A stretch of DNA of 64,000 nt from Candidatus Heimdallarchaeota archaeon (GCA_030149205.1 JASBSB010000007.1:310001-374000); one strand, 5' to 3'; numbered from the stretch's first letter, positions 34,282-43,500 are shown. Numbers and translations: made by a program. Notes: generated from the letters alone by a model not told the origin.

Positions 34282-35067
34282 ATGGGGTCAATCGATCTCA
34301 TCAAGGTCATCTCATATCTCTTTGGAACCCTGACAATTGTTATTGAGGCACTCTTCTTTGTCACCTTCAATGATTACCTGTATCAGCCAAGGTCTCGATA
34401 CGTGTCATTTGCAGTGACACCTTCACCCCTCTTGTATCTTATCCTTTTTGTTGGGACTATACTCTTCATTCTGGTCTTTTATGTGGTTCTTTATATGATC
34501 AGCCTGTTCTGGGTTAGACGATTAATGCTGGCATCAGATCAGAATCCTCAGTTAACCTTCTGTCTAAAAGACTTCAACCTCCTCTATTACCTGATGGTAT
34601 TGCACACAGTCCTTCTCCTCCCCATATCATTGTTTGTTGGACTCCTCATCACCAACCTTTTTCCTCCAATCTTTCAATTTATCGATCTGGTTGGAATACC
34701 GATCCTGCTTGTCCCCATCCTGGGAATTGCCTCACTGGTGTTTACCATTAAACTGATCAACCAAGGTAAAACCGGCACAAAAAACAGACCATTCAGGCTA
34801 TATCTACTGTACTCTCCAGTTGTTGTAGGACTGTTTGTGTTTGTTTCAATAACCCTGCTGTTTCTTGGGCTGGCATTTCTTCAGCTCCTGTTTGCTATTC
34901 CCTCATCAATCATAATTATTGTGATCTTTGTTCTTATAACACTAGAGATGGTTTTGGTCTATTTCACATTCCCTGCAAGGCATCATGAGGCACTTAGCTT
35001 CTTCAGCTCTTCAGAAATACGCCAAAAAGACCTAGAACGTGAACTATTTCCAGCTTATGAGAGTTGA
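34282..35067 (+). CDS. Multi-pass membrane protein
   Basis: About 261 residues with six or so hydrophobic segments (for example LLYLILFVGTILFILVFYVV and VVVGLFVFVSITLLFLGLAF) and a charged C-terminal tail. Its order of segments and its end (VYFTFPARHHEALSFFSSSE) recall the 33269 protein, so it is probably a distant paralog. I place the start at ATG 34282 because of the TATA box; TTG 34237 would add 15 residues. Function unknown. Confidence 0.72.
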   Translation: MGSIDLIKVISYLFGTLTIVIEALFFVTFNDYLYQPRSRYVSFAVTPSPLLYLILFVGTILFILVFYVVLYMISLFWVRRLMLASDQNPQLTFCLKDFNLLYYLMVLHTVLLLPISLFVGLLITNLFPPIFQFIDLVGIPILLVPILGIASLVFTIKLINQGKTGTKNRPFRLYLLYSPVVVGLFVFVSITLLFLGLAFLQLLFAIPSSIIIIVIFVLITLEMVLVYFTFPARHHEALSFFSSSEIRQKDLERELFPAYES

Positions 35068-35215
35068 CTGATGATTAAGGGGCAGACAGGACGAACAGGT
35101 TTAACTGAGAATATTAGGGGACTGATCCTCTCTGGAAACTGACCCCCTATGGGGGATGTAAACCTCAGGGGACTTAAAATAATGGATTAAAAGTTCATGA
35201 ATTGAGATGGGGGTA

Positions 35216-35893
35216 CTATAAATTGTATTCCTCCCACTCATTAGGTCTTCTTCCTCTGGGAGTTCTCGATAAATAGAATAGAACTGCAATAAAAGTGATT
35301 CCCGCAAGGATCGATAGGTTTTGAATGAATCCAATGGAATTATACGGGTTGCTGGTATTCGTTATCTCAGTGTTGTAGCTCTTGGATCTGAAATGGGACT
35401 GCACCTCATTCTCAACTGTTACATTCGTGACTCCTTTCCCTGTAATATGAAATCTCAGTTTGTAGAAGTTGGGGTCATCACCTTTTTCCTTTGAGGGGAG
35501 CTTTCCACTCTCTTGGTAGAGGTTTAACCAATAGATGGTTCTACCAAAAACTGAGGTGAGATTAAACCAGTCAAGAAAGAATGGGTCGGGCAATCCAGGA
35601 TACTTCACCGTCTGACTTTCATTGGCAACAACGGTGAATGAGATGTCCAATGATCCATTTATCTGGTTGGGGATCAGATAGAGTCTAGTTGAGATATTCT
35701 GTGTGCTGAAGTTAAATGAGGCTGCGATCCTGAAGTAATATTCAAACTCTCCGGAAGAGGAAAATAAGAGAGAAGTCTTTTTGGTTACTGGGTCGTTTAT
35801 TGGTACAGCAGTTGTATCAATGGCCACCTGGTTCATCGGCATCAAAAGGACAAAAACCAGGAGCAATGATATTCTTTTCAGATTTGATATCAT
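35216..35893 (-). CDS. Exported sequon-rich protein with C-terminal anchor, paralog A
   Basis: A 225-residue protein with a signal peptide (RISLLLVFVLLMPMNQVA), an external domain with many N-x-S/T sites, one membrane helix near the C-terminus (FIQNLSILAGITFIAVLFYL) and a basic tail RTPRGRRPNEWEEY. It aligns with 36076-36807 over nearly its full length (SSGEF.Y.F.I.AS, TRLYL.P..., VTNVTVENE, RRPNEWE.Y against HRPREWKKY). CTTATAAG near 35919-35926 on the minus strand is a likely TATA box. No enzymatic motif seen. Probably an envelope protein. Confidence 0.75.
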   Translation of the reverse strand: MISNLKRISLLLVFVLLMPMNQVAIDTTAVPINDPVTKKTSLLFSSSGEFEYYFRIAASFNFSTQNISTRLYLIPNQINGSLDISFTVVANESQTVKYPGLPDPFFLDWFNLTSVFGRTIYWLNLYQESGKLPSKEKGDDPNFYKLRFHITGKGVTNVTVENEVQSHFRSKSYNTEITNTSNPYNSIGFIQNLSILAGITFIAVLFYLSRTPRGRRPNEWEEYNL

Positions 35894-35951
35894 TGATTAG
35901 GTCAATTTACCTTCAGATGCTTATAAGGATTCTCACCCGATGAGTGTGAGC

Positions 35952-36017
35952 ATGAGAATGAACATAGGTATGAACATAGGTATGAACATGGGCATGAGAA
36001 TGAACATAAGTATGAGC
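35952..36017 (+). repeat. 12-base tandem repeats (ATGAACATAGGT)
   Basis: Two perfect and two variant copies of ATGAACATAGGT, interspersed with ATGAGA half-units. They lie between the two paralogous exported genes. In one plus-strand frame they read as Met-rich repeats (MNIGMNIGMNMG) within a 47-codon open frame at 35940-36083. Confidence 0.8.
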
Positions 36018-36075
36018 ATTCCGTACACATTTGCACCCTCGGACGAATATGAACCTGTGAATCTAGGTTACCCCA

Positions 36076-36807
36076 CTATTTGATTCTGTATTTCTTCCAT
36101 TCCCTTGGTCTGTGAAATCTTGGTCGACTCAACACATAAAATAGCACCATAAGAAACAAAACGAGAAAGAATATCAGCATATTGTCTAACTGGGATGAAC
36201 TCAGATTGTAGGGGTTTTCTTGGGTTGGGAAAAACCGGTTGGGAGGTGGTTGTTGAGACGTAAACACACCCGGTTCATTCTCAACAGTCACATTGGTTGC
36301 CCCAATCCCTGAGACGAGAAATTGAATCTTGAAGATGTTGGGGTTATCATCAGGTGCAACCGAAGGGGACTTACTATTATTGTACACCTCTCCCCATCTG
36401 ATGGTGCGTCCGACAATTGAGTCAAGGTTCAACCATGGGTAGATGAATGGGGTGGGTAACTGTGGGTAGCTCAATCTCTGGTTCTCATTGGGGATGATGA
36501 TGAAGGAGATGTTTAGCATACCACTTAATCTTTTGGGGCTCAGATACAGTCTAGTGTAGGTATTAAAAAAACTCCCAATGGAGGCACCAATTGAGAAGTT
36601 GTAATCAAAGACTCCAGAGGAATTGAACACAAGAACAGTTTTCCTAACTGGATCTTCTGGATCGGGAGGTGTGTTTCCAAAGGTACCCTCATCAAACTGG
36701 TCTGCTGTGACACTTACTTGAGAAATCAGGACGATAATCAGGACGAAACAAAACACTTTCATCGGTTCACAGCTTAGTGAAAAATTGTTTTGCATGCTAA
36801 TAAGCAT
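36076..36807 (-). CDS. Exported sequon-rich protein with C-terminal anchor, paralog B
   Basis: A protein of up to 243 residues with the same plan as paralog A: signal peptide, sequon-rich domain, C-terminal membrane helix (LDNMLIFFLVLFLMVLFYVL) and basic tail. Two starts are possible. ATG 36807 follows a TATA-like ATTATATGTA (36831-36840) at a leaderless distance but gives a long polar N-terminus. ATG 36762 gives a neat signal peptide ([20 protein letters not shown]) that aligns with paralog A. The function is unknown; tandem placement with paralog A points to a local duplication. Confidence 0.72.
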   Translation of the reverse strand: MLISMQNNFSLSCEPMKVFCFVLIIVLISQVSVTADQFDEGTFGNTPPDPEDPVRKTVLVFNSSGVFDYNFSIGASIGSFFNTYTRLYLSPKRLSGMLNISFIIIPNENQRLSYPQLPTPFIYPWLNLDSIVGRTIRWGEVYNNSKSPSVAPDDNPNIFKIQFLVSGIGATNVTVENEPGVFTSQQPPPNRFFPTQENPYNLSSSQLDNMLIFFLVLFLMVLFYVLSRPRFHRPREWKKYRIK

Positions 36808-37149
36808 TTCCCCCTCTTATTTTACCCAGCTACATATAATGCAGATCATAAGAAAATCAGCGCTCTGTTGGCTCACCACCTTCTTTTACGGTCGTACTTC
36901 GACACCAGCAGAAGAGAAACGAATATTAATGTCACTATTGAGAGTATCAAGAAGCCACCCACCAAAGAATTTGGTATCGATTCATATAATTCAAATATAA
37001 TTCATTTATTTAACGGGTTTTATTTGTCATTTGTCCCAATACTCATACTTATTTTGTTTCATTTCTATGTGATTTTCACACTTCCTACAGTGTATGAACA
37101 TCTCCAGAGAACCCTGGATTCACTTGAACAGAGTGATAGTGACTTGTGA
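36790..37149 (+). CDS. Putative small membrane protein or remnant
   Basis: A 119-residue frame whose N-terminal 70 residues show no clear character, followed by one hydrophobic segment (FVPILILILFHFYVIFTLP) and TVYEHLQRTLDSLEQSDSD. The end resembles the C-terminal ends of the 33269 and 31451 membrane proteins (TLP.....K...TL). It overlaps the start region of the divergent 36076-36807 gene. I think it is most likely the decayed end of another family member. A short functional protein is possible. Confidence 0.35.
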   Translation: MHANKHFPLLFYPATYNADHKKISALLAHHLLLRSYFDTSRRETNINVTIESIKKPPTKEFGIDSYNSNIIHLFNGFYLSFVPILILILFHFYVIFTLPTVYEHLQRTLDSLEQSDSDL

Positions 37150-37428
37150 ATAGAGGGGCTATCTCTCAGTAGAATAATCACGGACTGAATCAACACGGAT
37201 CTCAGAGGATGCTAGTGGAACATGCTGTGACAGAACAACCATGCAGATATGAAATTGCCCCCTCAGAAACAGCAATTTCAAATGTGGGGACACAAAACCC
37301 TAATGAGTTCTAAATGCTAAGAGTGGTGTGAACATTTCTCAAACAAGCTTAAAAATTCTTTTACAAACAACTAAATTGTGCTCTAAAACAACAAGCTTTT
37401 TTAACTACATTCTTAAAAATTAGGTTGA
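37150..37428. other. Intergenic region with promoter of the 37429 operon
   Basis: CTTTTTTAACT near 37396-37406 is centred about 28 bases before ATG 37429 and is the likely TATA box. Nothing else recognised. Confidence 0.4.
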
Positions 37429-38463
37429 ATGAAGAGGGTCAGTCTTCTTATTGTATCAATAATCATTCTAGCAACACTTATGACATCTGAGGGGCAGGCT
37501 ACAGTTCAATTGAAAGCAGGTGATATGTTAATCTATAACAGCACCTTAATCTCACATCATGAAGCTTCAAATGTTCAAGGATATTCACATGGTGATGGAA
37601 ATACCATTAGCTCAAGCAGCCACTTAAAAATTTTAAAGGTCAGTAAAGATTTAGAGACGATTCAGCTTTCAGATACAATAAATGGCCATCTCACGAACAC
37701 CTTCACTTATTCTGTAATTTCATTTGTCAATAATTTCGCGGATAAATTCTTGGTGTTTGACGGCCATAGTTTGCCTCAAAGTAAATTATCTCTCACAACA
37801 AACTTTGCAAGTATTTCTCCCTTCAATTTTCAAAACTTGTATATTCCAATTTTTGTAAATCCTGATTGGTCATTGGTTGGACAACAGCTAAGCAAGAAAA
37901 TTTCTAACTTTTCCTTTATTCAAGGGAGAGAGTTGGGATATTTGAGCTTGAGAGGTTTACTCACTGGAGCTAACACATCATTTGAGTTTAATGGTGTGAA
38001 AGATGTGAACAAGATTTCTGATGCGTTAAATACGTCCAATTCGGCTTGGAAATTTAGTTATTACACGAAATCTGAGGTATCCAACAGATTGGCTGAGAAT
38101 AGCTTTTCCTTTGAGTTGTCCTATCGAACTTCGGGTCTGCTTGATCATTTCACCTTTAAGCGTAAATCTATATCCTATAGGCAAATTAGTAAGCAATCAT
38201 CTCCAATTGGAAATCAGACAGTGACTCCACCAGGGACGACTGCTGCTTATGTTCAAAGAGATATATACAATCAAGCGGGTTTTGTAACAGTGAACTCTTC
38301 TGCTCCAATTAATAACCCTAACGGACTGTTGGACTTTGTCTCAAATCTCGGCTTTTTTGAAATTGGTACCTTTTTGGGTTCACTTGTGTTAATTGTCCTA
38401 TTTTATGCATATTTTCGAACCTTAAGAAAAATTCCAAAAGCCTCAAAGGAGGGAGAAGCATGA
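37429..38463 (+). CDS. Exported protein with C-terminal anchor, first of a paralogous pair
   Basis: A 344-residue protein with a signal peptide (MKRVSLLIVSIIILATLMTS), a beta-rich external domain with many sequons, and a C-terminal membrane helix (FEIGTFLGSLVLIVLFYAYF) with a basic tail. It shares its plan and scattered motifs with the next gene (an AGDML/VGDSF opening, a central NPDW/TPNW, and YRTSGLLDHFTFK against YSSQGILEYIIFK). Its stop overlaps the next start by four bases (ATGA), so the two form an operon. Likely a surface lipoprotein-like or binding protein; function unknown. Confidence 0.75.
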   Translation: MKRVSLLIVSIIILATLMTSEGQATVQLKAGDMLIYNSTLISHHEASNVQGYSHGDGNTISSSSHLKILKVSKDLETIQLSDTINGHLTNTFTYSVISFVNNFADKFLVFDGHSLPQSKLSLTTNFASISPFNFQNLYIPIFVNPDWSLVGQQLSKKISNFSFIQGRELGYLSLRGLLTGANTSFEFNGVKDVNKISDALNTSNSAWKFSYYTKSEVSNRLAENSFSFELSYRTSGLLDHFTFKRKSISYRQISKQSSPIGNQTVTPPGTTAAYVQRDIYNQAGFVTVNSSAPINNPNGLLDFVSNLGFFEIGTFLGSLVLIVLFYAYFRTLRKIPKASKEGEA

Positions 38464-39521
38464 AACAAACTGATAACAAAACATCTGGTGGAATGCATCA
38501 GCAGAATCTGTCTAAGACCCTCTGTCTGCTTTTAATCATCAATTTTCTGTTCTCAGTTGGATGGTCACCTGTCTCAGGACAGGGTTCATCATCTATCACC
38601 GTGGGTGATAGTTTCAGTGTTAACAAAGCGAAGAACACTCTGGATCTGTACACAACTGGAAGTAATCTAGACCAACAGATCCTGCAGAAAGTTAATAACT
38701 CGGAGACCTCTCATCTGACCTTTAATGTGACAAAAATTGATCCCGTGGCTCAGACCACCACTCAGATGTATGTTAATAATCTGAACATTCTGCAAACCCC
38801 CTCAAGTTATTCAGTAACAAATTTTGCTAAGTATTTTGGCTCTAATTTTCTATCTTCATCACAAGCTGTGATTAACAACACGAAAACAATTTACAGTGTT
38901 GATTCTCCCTTTGTCAGAAAAACAGGTCTCCCACCAATATTTTGGTATCTCACACCAAACTGGGAAGAACTAGCAACAAGATTAGGAAAGATCATAAACA
39001 CATCATTAAATATAGACAGTTCCTACGTTTCAGGTACTAACAGTACAAAATTTACCCTGGGAGATATGCTTAAATCCACGTCATCTTTTAACCTCTTTGG
39101 AGCAACAAGAACTCAAGACCTACCTCAGGCAATTAGAAATCTGAAGAACTATTTCTTCTATCAGATCAATTATACATCGTCATCTCCGGGCTTAAGTGCT
39201 CAAAGTCATTTTGTTGAACTTAAGATCAAATACTCATCTCAGGGCATTTTGGAGTATATAATATTTAAATCAGGTACCAGGCAGTCCACGGGCACACAGG
39301 ACTATTTACATGAAACAGTCACAAAAATTACAATTACGAGGGAAAGCACAAAAAACTCCGGTCTACAGATTTTTCCGTTCCTCAATAATTATCTTGCACC
39401 ATTCCTGTTTTTTGGAATATTTTTAGCAGACTCTCTCCTTATCATTGGGATATATTTGAACCTGAGAAAGAGAAAGATTGTGTTAAACAACATGGCTGAT
39501 GATGGTGGATTGCAACCTTAA
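38460..39521 (+). CDS. Exported protein with C-terminal anchor, second of the pair
   Basis: A 353-residue paralog of the preceding gene. The signal peptide is preceded by a polar stretch of about 20 residues (hydrophobic core LCLLLIINFLFSVGW). The external domain is rich in Ser, Thr, Asn and sequons, and a C-terminal helix (FLFFGIFLADSLLIIGIYL) is followed by RKRK. Translation is probably coupled to the upstream gene through the ATGA overlap, with GGAGGG just before it as a ribosome binding site. Two products of one operon with the same topology may form a heteromeric surface complex. Confidence 0.75.
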   Translation: MKQTDNKTSGGMHQQNLSKTLCLLLIINFLFSVGWSPVSGQGSSSITVGDSFSVNKAKNTLDLYTTGSNLDQQILQKVNNSETSHLTFNVTKIDPVAQTTTQMYVNNLNILQTPSSYSVTNFAKYFGSNFLSSSQAVINNTKTIYSVDSPFVRKTGLPPIFWYLTPNWEELATRLGKIINTSLNIDSSYVSGTNSTKFTLGDMLKSTSSFNLFGATRTQDLPQAIRNLKNYFFYQINYTSSSPGLSAQSHFVELKIKYSSQGILEYIIFKSGTRQSTGTQDYLHETVTKITITRESTKNSGLQIFPFLNNYLAPFLFFGIFLADSLLIIGIYLNLRKRKIVLNNMADDGGLQP

Positions 39522-39532
39522 GAAACTTTAGT

Positions 39533-39600
39533 GATAAGGGATTTAAGTGATTTAAGATATAAGGGATATAAGGGATTTCAGTTATAAGGTATGAGGGATG
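39533..39600 (+). repeat. Degenerate tandem repeats of GATATAAGG/GATTTAAG
   Basis: Seven or so units of 8-9 bases (GGGATTTAAGT, GATTTAAGATATAAGG, GATATAAGG) follow the stop of 38460-39521. They are in a convergent intergenic region, so a promoter role is unlikely. Probably slippage-derived. Confidence 0.6.
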
Positions 39601-39691
39601 TAAGCTTTACAGAAGTCAATTTCTAAGAATTAAGAAATCGCCCAACAGTCACTAAAGCATCAGCGTTCAATCAAACGGAGGTCACACGGCT

Positions 39692-41464
39692 TTAAACTAT
39701 TATAATTTGTAAGATTAGTGAGTTCTTCAGGCTGTCAGGAAGGGAATCCAGCAGATTTCCCGGGATAAACAGCGCAATCAGATTCTGGAGCCTACCAATT
39801 GATTGAGGAAGACTTTTAAGTCTGCAGTGAGACAAATCTAATAAACACAGATTGCTCAGCTCACCAACTGACTCTGGAAGTGATTCTATCTCATTCCACC
39901 CCATCTTCAGAGCAAACAGATTTTTGAGCTCTCCAATAGAATTAGGAAGTGTTTTCAGCTCATTGTATGTTAAGTCCAGCACTTGTAGCTCTGTCAGCCC
40001 ACCTATAGTCTCTGGGATTGATTTCAGAGAATTTCCTGACAAATCTAAGCTAACCAGGTTCTTCAACTGCTTAATTGACTCAAGGAGAGCCTCTCTCTCA
40101 TTGTCAGCCAAACTCTGCTGTCTTAGCTCGTAAAACAGATCAGCGACCTCTGAAAAGGAGTCTGATATGCTGGCACCAACTTTCAGAACCCGTAGGCTAT
40201 TGAGAGCCCCTATACCCCCTGCGAATGATTTAAAGGCAGTCATATCCAAAGACAGCCTTACCAAATTTTTAAGCCTGTTCATAGGCTGTGGAAGAAAAAT
40301 CAGTCTGTTTTCCTCCAGATTTAATTCCTCAAGGTTACTGAGCATTTTAATGACATCTGGAAGGGTCTCTAACCTGTTATCTTTCAGATTTAATTCTCTT
40401 AGGTTTTTGAGACCTCCAATGCTGTCTGGAAGTGTCTTCAACTGGTTCGACTCCAGATATAGCTCTCTTAGATTCTTGAGAGCTCCAATAGAGTGGGGAA
40501 CTGAACGTAATTTGTTTTTGTTAAGGTTGAGCATACGTAGATTCTGAAGCCTTCCAACTGACTCTGGAAGTGACTCTAAGTTGTTATCACTTAATTTTAA
40601 CCTTCTCAGGTTGTCAAGCTGCCAAATAAACTCTGGGAATGATTTCAGGTGTCTGGCCCCCACAGAGAGGTCTCGTAAATTTTTGAGCTGACCCAAAATC
40701 TCAGGCATGAAATGGAAGTCCTCACCCCCGAAAAACTTCAACTGCCACAGGTTCTGAAGCTTACCCATGGATTCTGGCAGTGAGCGGAAGTTATTATCGG
40801 CATAGAACTTGAACACCCTCAGGTTCTGAAGCTGACCAATTGATTCAGGGAGGGATGTTATGTTATTGTAACTGACTACAAGCTCCTTCAGCTTTTTGAG
40901 CATTCCAATTGAATCAGGAAGTGAACCCAAGGATTCATTGCTGTACAATTTCAGCTCCTCCAGGTTTTTTAGACCCCCAATGGTCTCAGGAAGTGAAAGT
41001 AGCTGAGAGGATGCTATCTCTAACTTACGCAGATTCTGGAGTCTCCCGATAGAGTCTGGGAATGACTCTGCTTCCATTCTTCTCAGCCTTAGCCTCTCCA
41101 AATTTTGAAGTTCCCCTATAGTATCTGGAAGTGGACCCAGCAATTCAATGATCTCTAGCCTCTGCAATTGCTGGAGTTCTCCAATTGACTCGGGAAGGGA
41201 ATCCAATGTGGAAGCGTTTATCATCAATGTCCTCAGCTGCGACAATTCTGCAAGCTTACAGCCGAATGCATCGGGGAGTGAATTAGCTCTGGTTATACGT
41301 AAGCTTAATTCCACCAAATCTGTCACCTGCGAAATCTCCGGCACAAATTCTGGGATCTTAAGCTCCAGGCTTTTCTTATTACCATCAATGGCTAAACCAA
41401 AGCCGTTCCGATACAGCATCCTTAGCACACCCTGAAGATGCTCAACCTGATCCTCAAAACCCAT
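39692..41464 (-). CDS. Large leucine-rich repeat protein (LPESIG type)
   Basis: About 590 residues, nearly all made of 23-residue LRRs of the form L.NLR.L.L..N.L..LPESIG, around 22 units. The first 50 residues (GFEDQVEHLQGVLRMLYRNG) form a small non-repeat cap. No membrane segment or enzymatic domain is present. I place the start at ATG 41464: it has GGAGGT about eight bases upstream (41473-41478) and a TATA-like CTTTTTATA at about 41497-41505. A longer frame to 41653 would run into the neighbouring radical SAM gene. The repeats are very close to those of the NACHT protein at 23520-23800. It may act as a protein-binding scaffold or recognition module. Confidence 0.82.
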   Translation of the reverse strand: MGFEDQVEHLQGVLRMLYRNGFGLAIDGNKKSLELKIPEFVPEISQVTDLVELSLRITRANSLPDAFGCKLAELSQLRTLMINASTLDSLPESIGELQQLQRLEIIELLGPLPDTIGELQNLERLRLRRMEAESFPDSIGRLQNLRKLEIASSQLLSLPETIGGLKNLEELKLYSNESLGSLPDSIGMLKKLKELVVSYNNITSLPESIGQLQNLRVFKFYADNNFRSLPESMGKLQNLWQLKFFGGEDFHFMPEILGQLKNLRDLSVGARHLKSFPEFIWQLDNLRRLKLSDNNLESLPESVGRLQNLRMLNLNKNKLRSVPHSIGALKNLRELYLESNQLKTLPDSIGGLKNLRELNLKDNRLETLPDVIKMLSNLEELNLEENRLIFLPQPMNRLKNLVRLSLDMTAFKSFAGGIGALNSLRVLKVGASISDSFSEVADLFYELRQQSLADNEREALLESIKQLKNLVSLDLSGNSLKSIPETIGGLTELQVLDLTYNELKTLPNSIGELKNLFALKMGWNEIESLPESVGELSNLCLLDLSHCRLKSLPQSIGRLQNLIALFIPGNLLDSLPDSLKNSLILQIIIV

Positions 41465-41583
41465 TGTAAGACCTCCAATCACGATTGTAAGACGTGTATA
41501 AAAAGGGTTGGGTTTCCAAATGGTGTTATAAATAGAATAACAAGTTAAGAACACGTTGTACTGGGGATATGCTGAATTACAAA

Positions 41584-42420
41584 TTAAGAATACGTGTTTT
41601 CTAGATTCAAACCATCCCTCTTCAACTGAAGAATCTGTGAGCGGCTCATCCACCGGGTCTGTATTACCTCCTTTGGAAATATCGGTGAAAAAACCATCTC
41701 CATATCATCCGTAAGGTTCACATCCAAACCTGTACCCTTCAGCCTGATGAGTGGAAACAGGAGAATGGTCTTAGTATATTTCCGGAGAAATTTGTAGTCT
41801 TTGACCAGGGATTCATAGGTCTGATAGGGCAGGCCATAGATCAGATGGGCCTCGATTGAGATATTATACCTTTTGATCTTCTCAAGCACCTCCTCAATTC
41901 TGTCCCGGTTATTTCTTCTCTTGATCTGCTCCTGAACAACGGGGTCTAAAGTCTGAATCCCACACTCTAAAACAATGTTGAGTCCACCTATCAAATTTAA
42001 TAACTCATCATCCAAGTGCTCAAGTTTGGTCTGAATCTCAAACCTAATATCTGGACAGATATCTTTAATCAGTGTAAGTATTGCTTTGGCACGATCCTTA
42101 TGAACAGAGAAGATTGGGTCAAAAACAGCAACCTCCCTCACCCCCCGTTTGACAAACAGTTCAAGGTCACTTCTGACCCTGTCGAGTCCCATCTCATACA
42201 TGCTATTGTACCCGTTGGGAAACGCACAGAAAGAGCATCTGTAGAGGCATCCCCTCTGTGTTTGCCATCTGGTGAACCCCTCTTCTTCTCTTCCAAATGG
42301 TGTTTCCGAGAGAGTTGGGTGCTGAAAGGGGGAGATCATGGTATCTGAGCTAATCTGGGAAAATTCGTCAAAGTCGGTCGAATCCGGTGTATAGATGCTT
42401 TTTCCTAATTGATGTACCAA
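41584..42420 (-). CDS. Radical SAM protein, N-terminally truncated
   Basis: The 278-residue frame has the [4Fe-4S] cluster motif CLYRCSFC (C-x3-C-x2-C) near residues 58-65 and typical radical SAM segments further on (VLECGIQTLDP, then AHLIYGLPYQT). In the family it resembles (B12-binding radical SAM enzymes) a cobalamin domain of about 150-200 residues precedes this, and it is missing here. The best available start is TTG 42420; the frame upstream is open for only 15 more codons and has no start. The C-terminal part also looks shorter than usual. It may be inactive or a remnant. Confidence 0.65.
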   Translation of the reverse strand: MVHQLGKSIYTPDSTDFDEFSQISSDTMISPFQHPTLSETPFGREEEGFTRWQTQRGCLYRCSFCAFPNGYNSMYEMGLDRVRSDLELFVKRGVREVAVFDPIFSVHKDRAKAILTLIKDICPDIRFEIQTKLEHLDDELLNLIGGLNIVLECGIQTLDPVVQEQIKRRNNRDRIEEVLEKIKRYNISIEAHLIYGLPYQTYESLVKDYKFLRKYTKTILLFPLIRLKGTGLDVNLTDDMEMVFSPIFPKEVIQTRWMSRSQILQLKRDGLNLENTYS

Positions 42421-42555
42421 ACCTGCTTCATAGAGAATTATGTTAAGAAATGCTTGCTATCCATCCTCATTACATTATTTTATTAAACTTGAAAGGCATT
42501 TTGGTTAGTCTTGTTTTCAATTCAAGACAACGTAATTAGTGCATAAAAAATCAAA

Positions 42556-43500
42556 TTAATCCTCCAATTTAGAAAGAACCTCTTTGCTAAATTTTGACTT
42601 ATTAAACGATAAATATCCTGTTGATGTGGGAGATTTTAAACTTAAGTTTGTAATTGTATCAACATTTACAAATTTGGGTATCATGTTAATTATATCTGAA
42701 TGAGGATTTATTATCCCTAAACGGTATGGCTGGTCAACCCTTAAATAATTACCTAAAAATTCCGATTGACTAATTTCTTTAATTATTTCAACAACACGTG
42801 AAGGTGTTAATTTTGAATTTAATTTTGCTAACCTTCTTTCTCTCCATGCATTAAAAAGTTCAGTTCTGTCTTTTCCTTCTCCAGCTTTAACAAATTTTGT
42901 TGTAGCTTCCAGGAGATTTTTCACCTCGTTAGGGAAAATACCTTTTAGTATGCTGGATAAAGCAAGTTCAACGTTAGCGGAAACATTTTCTATTTCAAGA
43001 ATGTTCCATAAATCCTCCCAAATTTCGGCATCTTTGATCATTGAACTTAACCAATATCTTTCAACCTCGTCAGTTCTATCACGGTTTATAGAGGGTTGAA
43101 CCCGAACCAAACTATTTAACGCTTTTTCACTAATATTTCCTTCGAGCGTAAACAATAATGCATCTGTATTTAATTTACTTGGATTGATTTTCCAGTTTTT
43201 ACCATCAAATATGGAGCTTGGGTCGATAAATTCCATATCCATATATAGTGGTTTAAGAACTTCTGTAAGTGTAAACCCCTGAGAAGCAGGAATCACTATT
43301 TTTCTCCACTTCTTGGACAATCCGGATAGATTGTTCACTAGTATTTTAATTTCGGCAGAACGGTTTTGGTAATTTATTTTAAATCTTTTTTTAGTTGGTT
43401 TAAAGGGTTGAAGTGTTTCATGAATTCGATTGACCCAACCCAAAGCGTCACTTGCAATTTTTGAAGCATTTATCAATTCTTTTCCACTAATTTTATTCAC
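42556..43500 (-). CDS. Hypothetical protein, second gene of an unknown two-gene unit
   Basis: A 314-residue soluble protein I do not recognise. It has a basic segment near residues 35-60, a WRKIVIPASQGFTLTEV stretch near 85-100 and a helical middle. There is no membrane segment, no ATPase motif and no nuclease signature that I can see. Its ATG overlaps the end of the upstream gene by eight bases. Codon use is much more AT-rich than in the LRR gene on the left, which suggests an acquired unit. Confidence 0.65.
   Translation of the reverse strand: MNKISGKELINASKIASDALGWVNRIHETLQPFKPTKKRFKINYQNRSAEIKILVNNLSGLSKKWRKIVIPASQGFTLTEVLKPLYMDMEFIDPSSIFDGKNWKINPSKLNTDALLFTLEGNISEKALNSLVRVQPSINRDRTDEVERYWLSSMIKDAEIWEDLWNILEIENVSANVELALSSILKGIFPNEVKNLLEATTKFVKAGEGKDRTELFNAWRERRLAKLNSKLTPSRVVEIIKEISQSEFLGNYLRVDQPYRLGIINPHSDIINMIPKFVNVDTITNLSLKSPTSTGYLSFNKSKFSKEVLSKLED

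Noticed and set aside
35101..35334. 77-codon minus-strand frame at the end of exported paralog A
   Set aside because: It overlaps the 3' end of 35216-35893 in another frame and has no family similarity.
39852..41435. Plus-strand frames opposite the large LRR gene
   Set aside because: They are antisense shadows of the LRR repeats with the same periodicity.
41465..41653. N-terminal extension of the LRR protein to 41653
   Set aside because: It runs through the promoter and into the radical SAM gene; ATG 41464 has a Shine-Dalgarno sequence.
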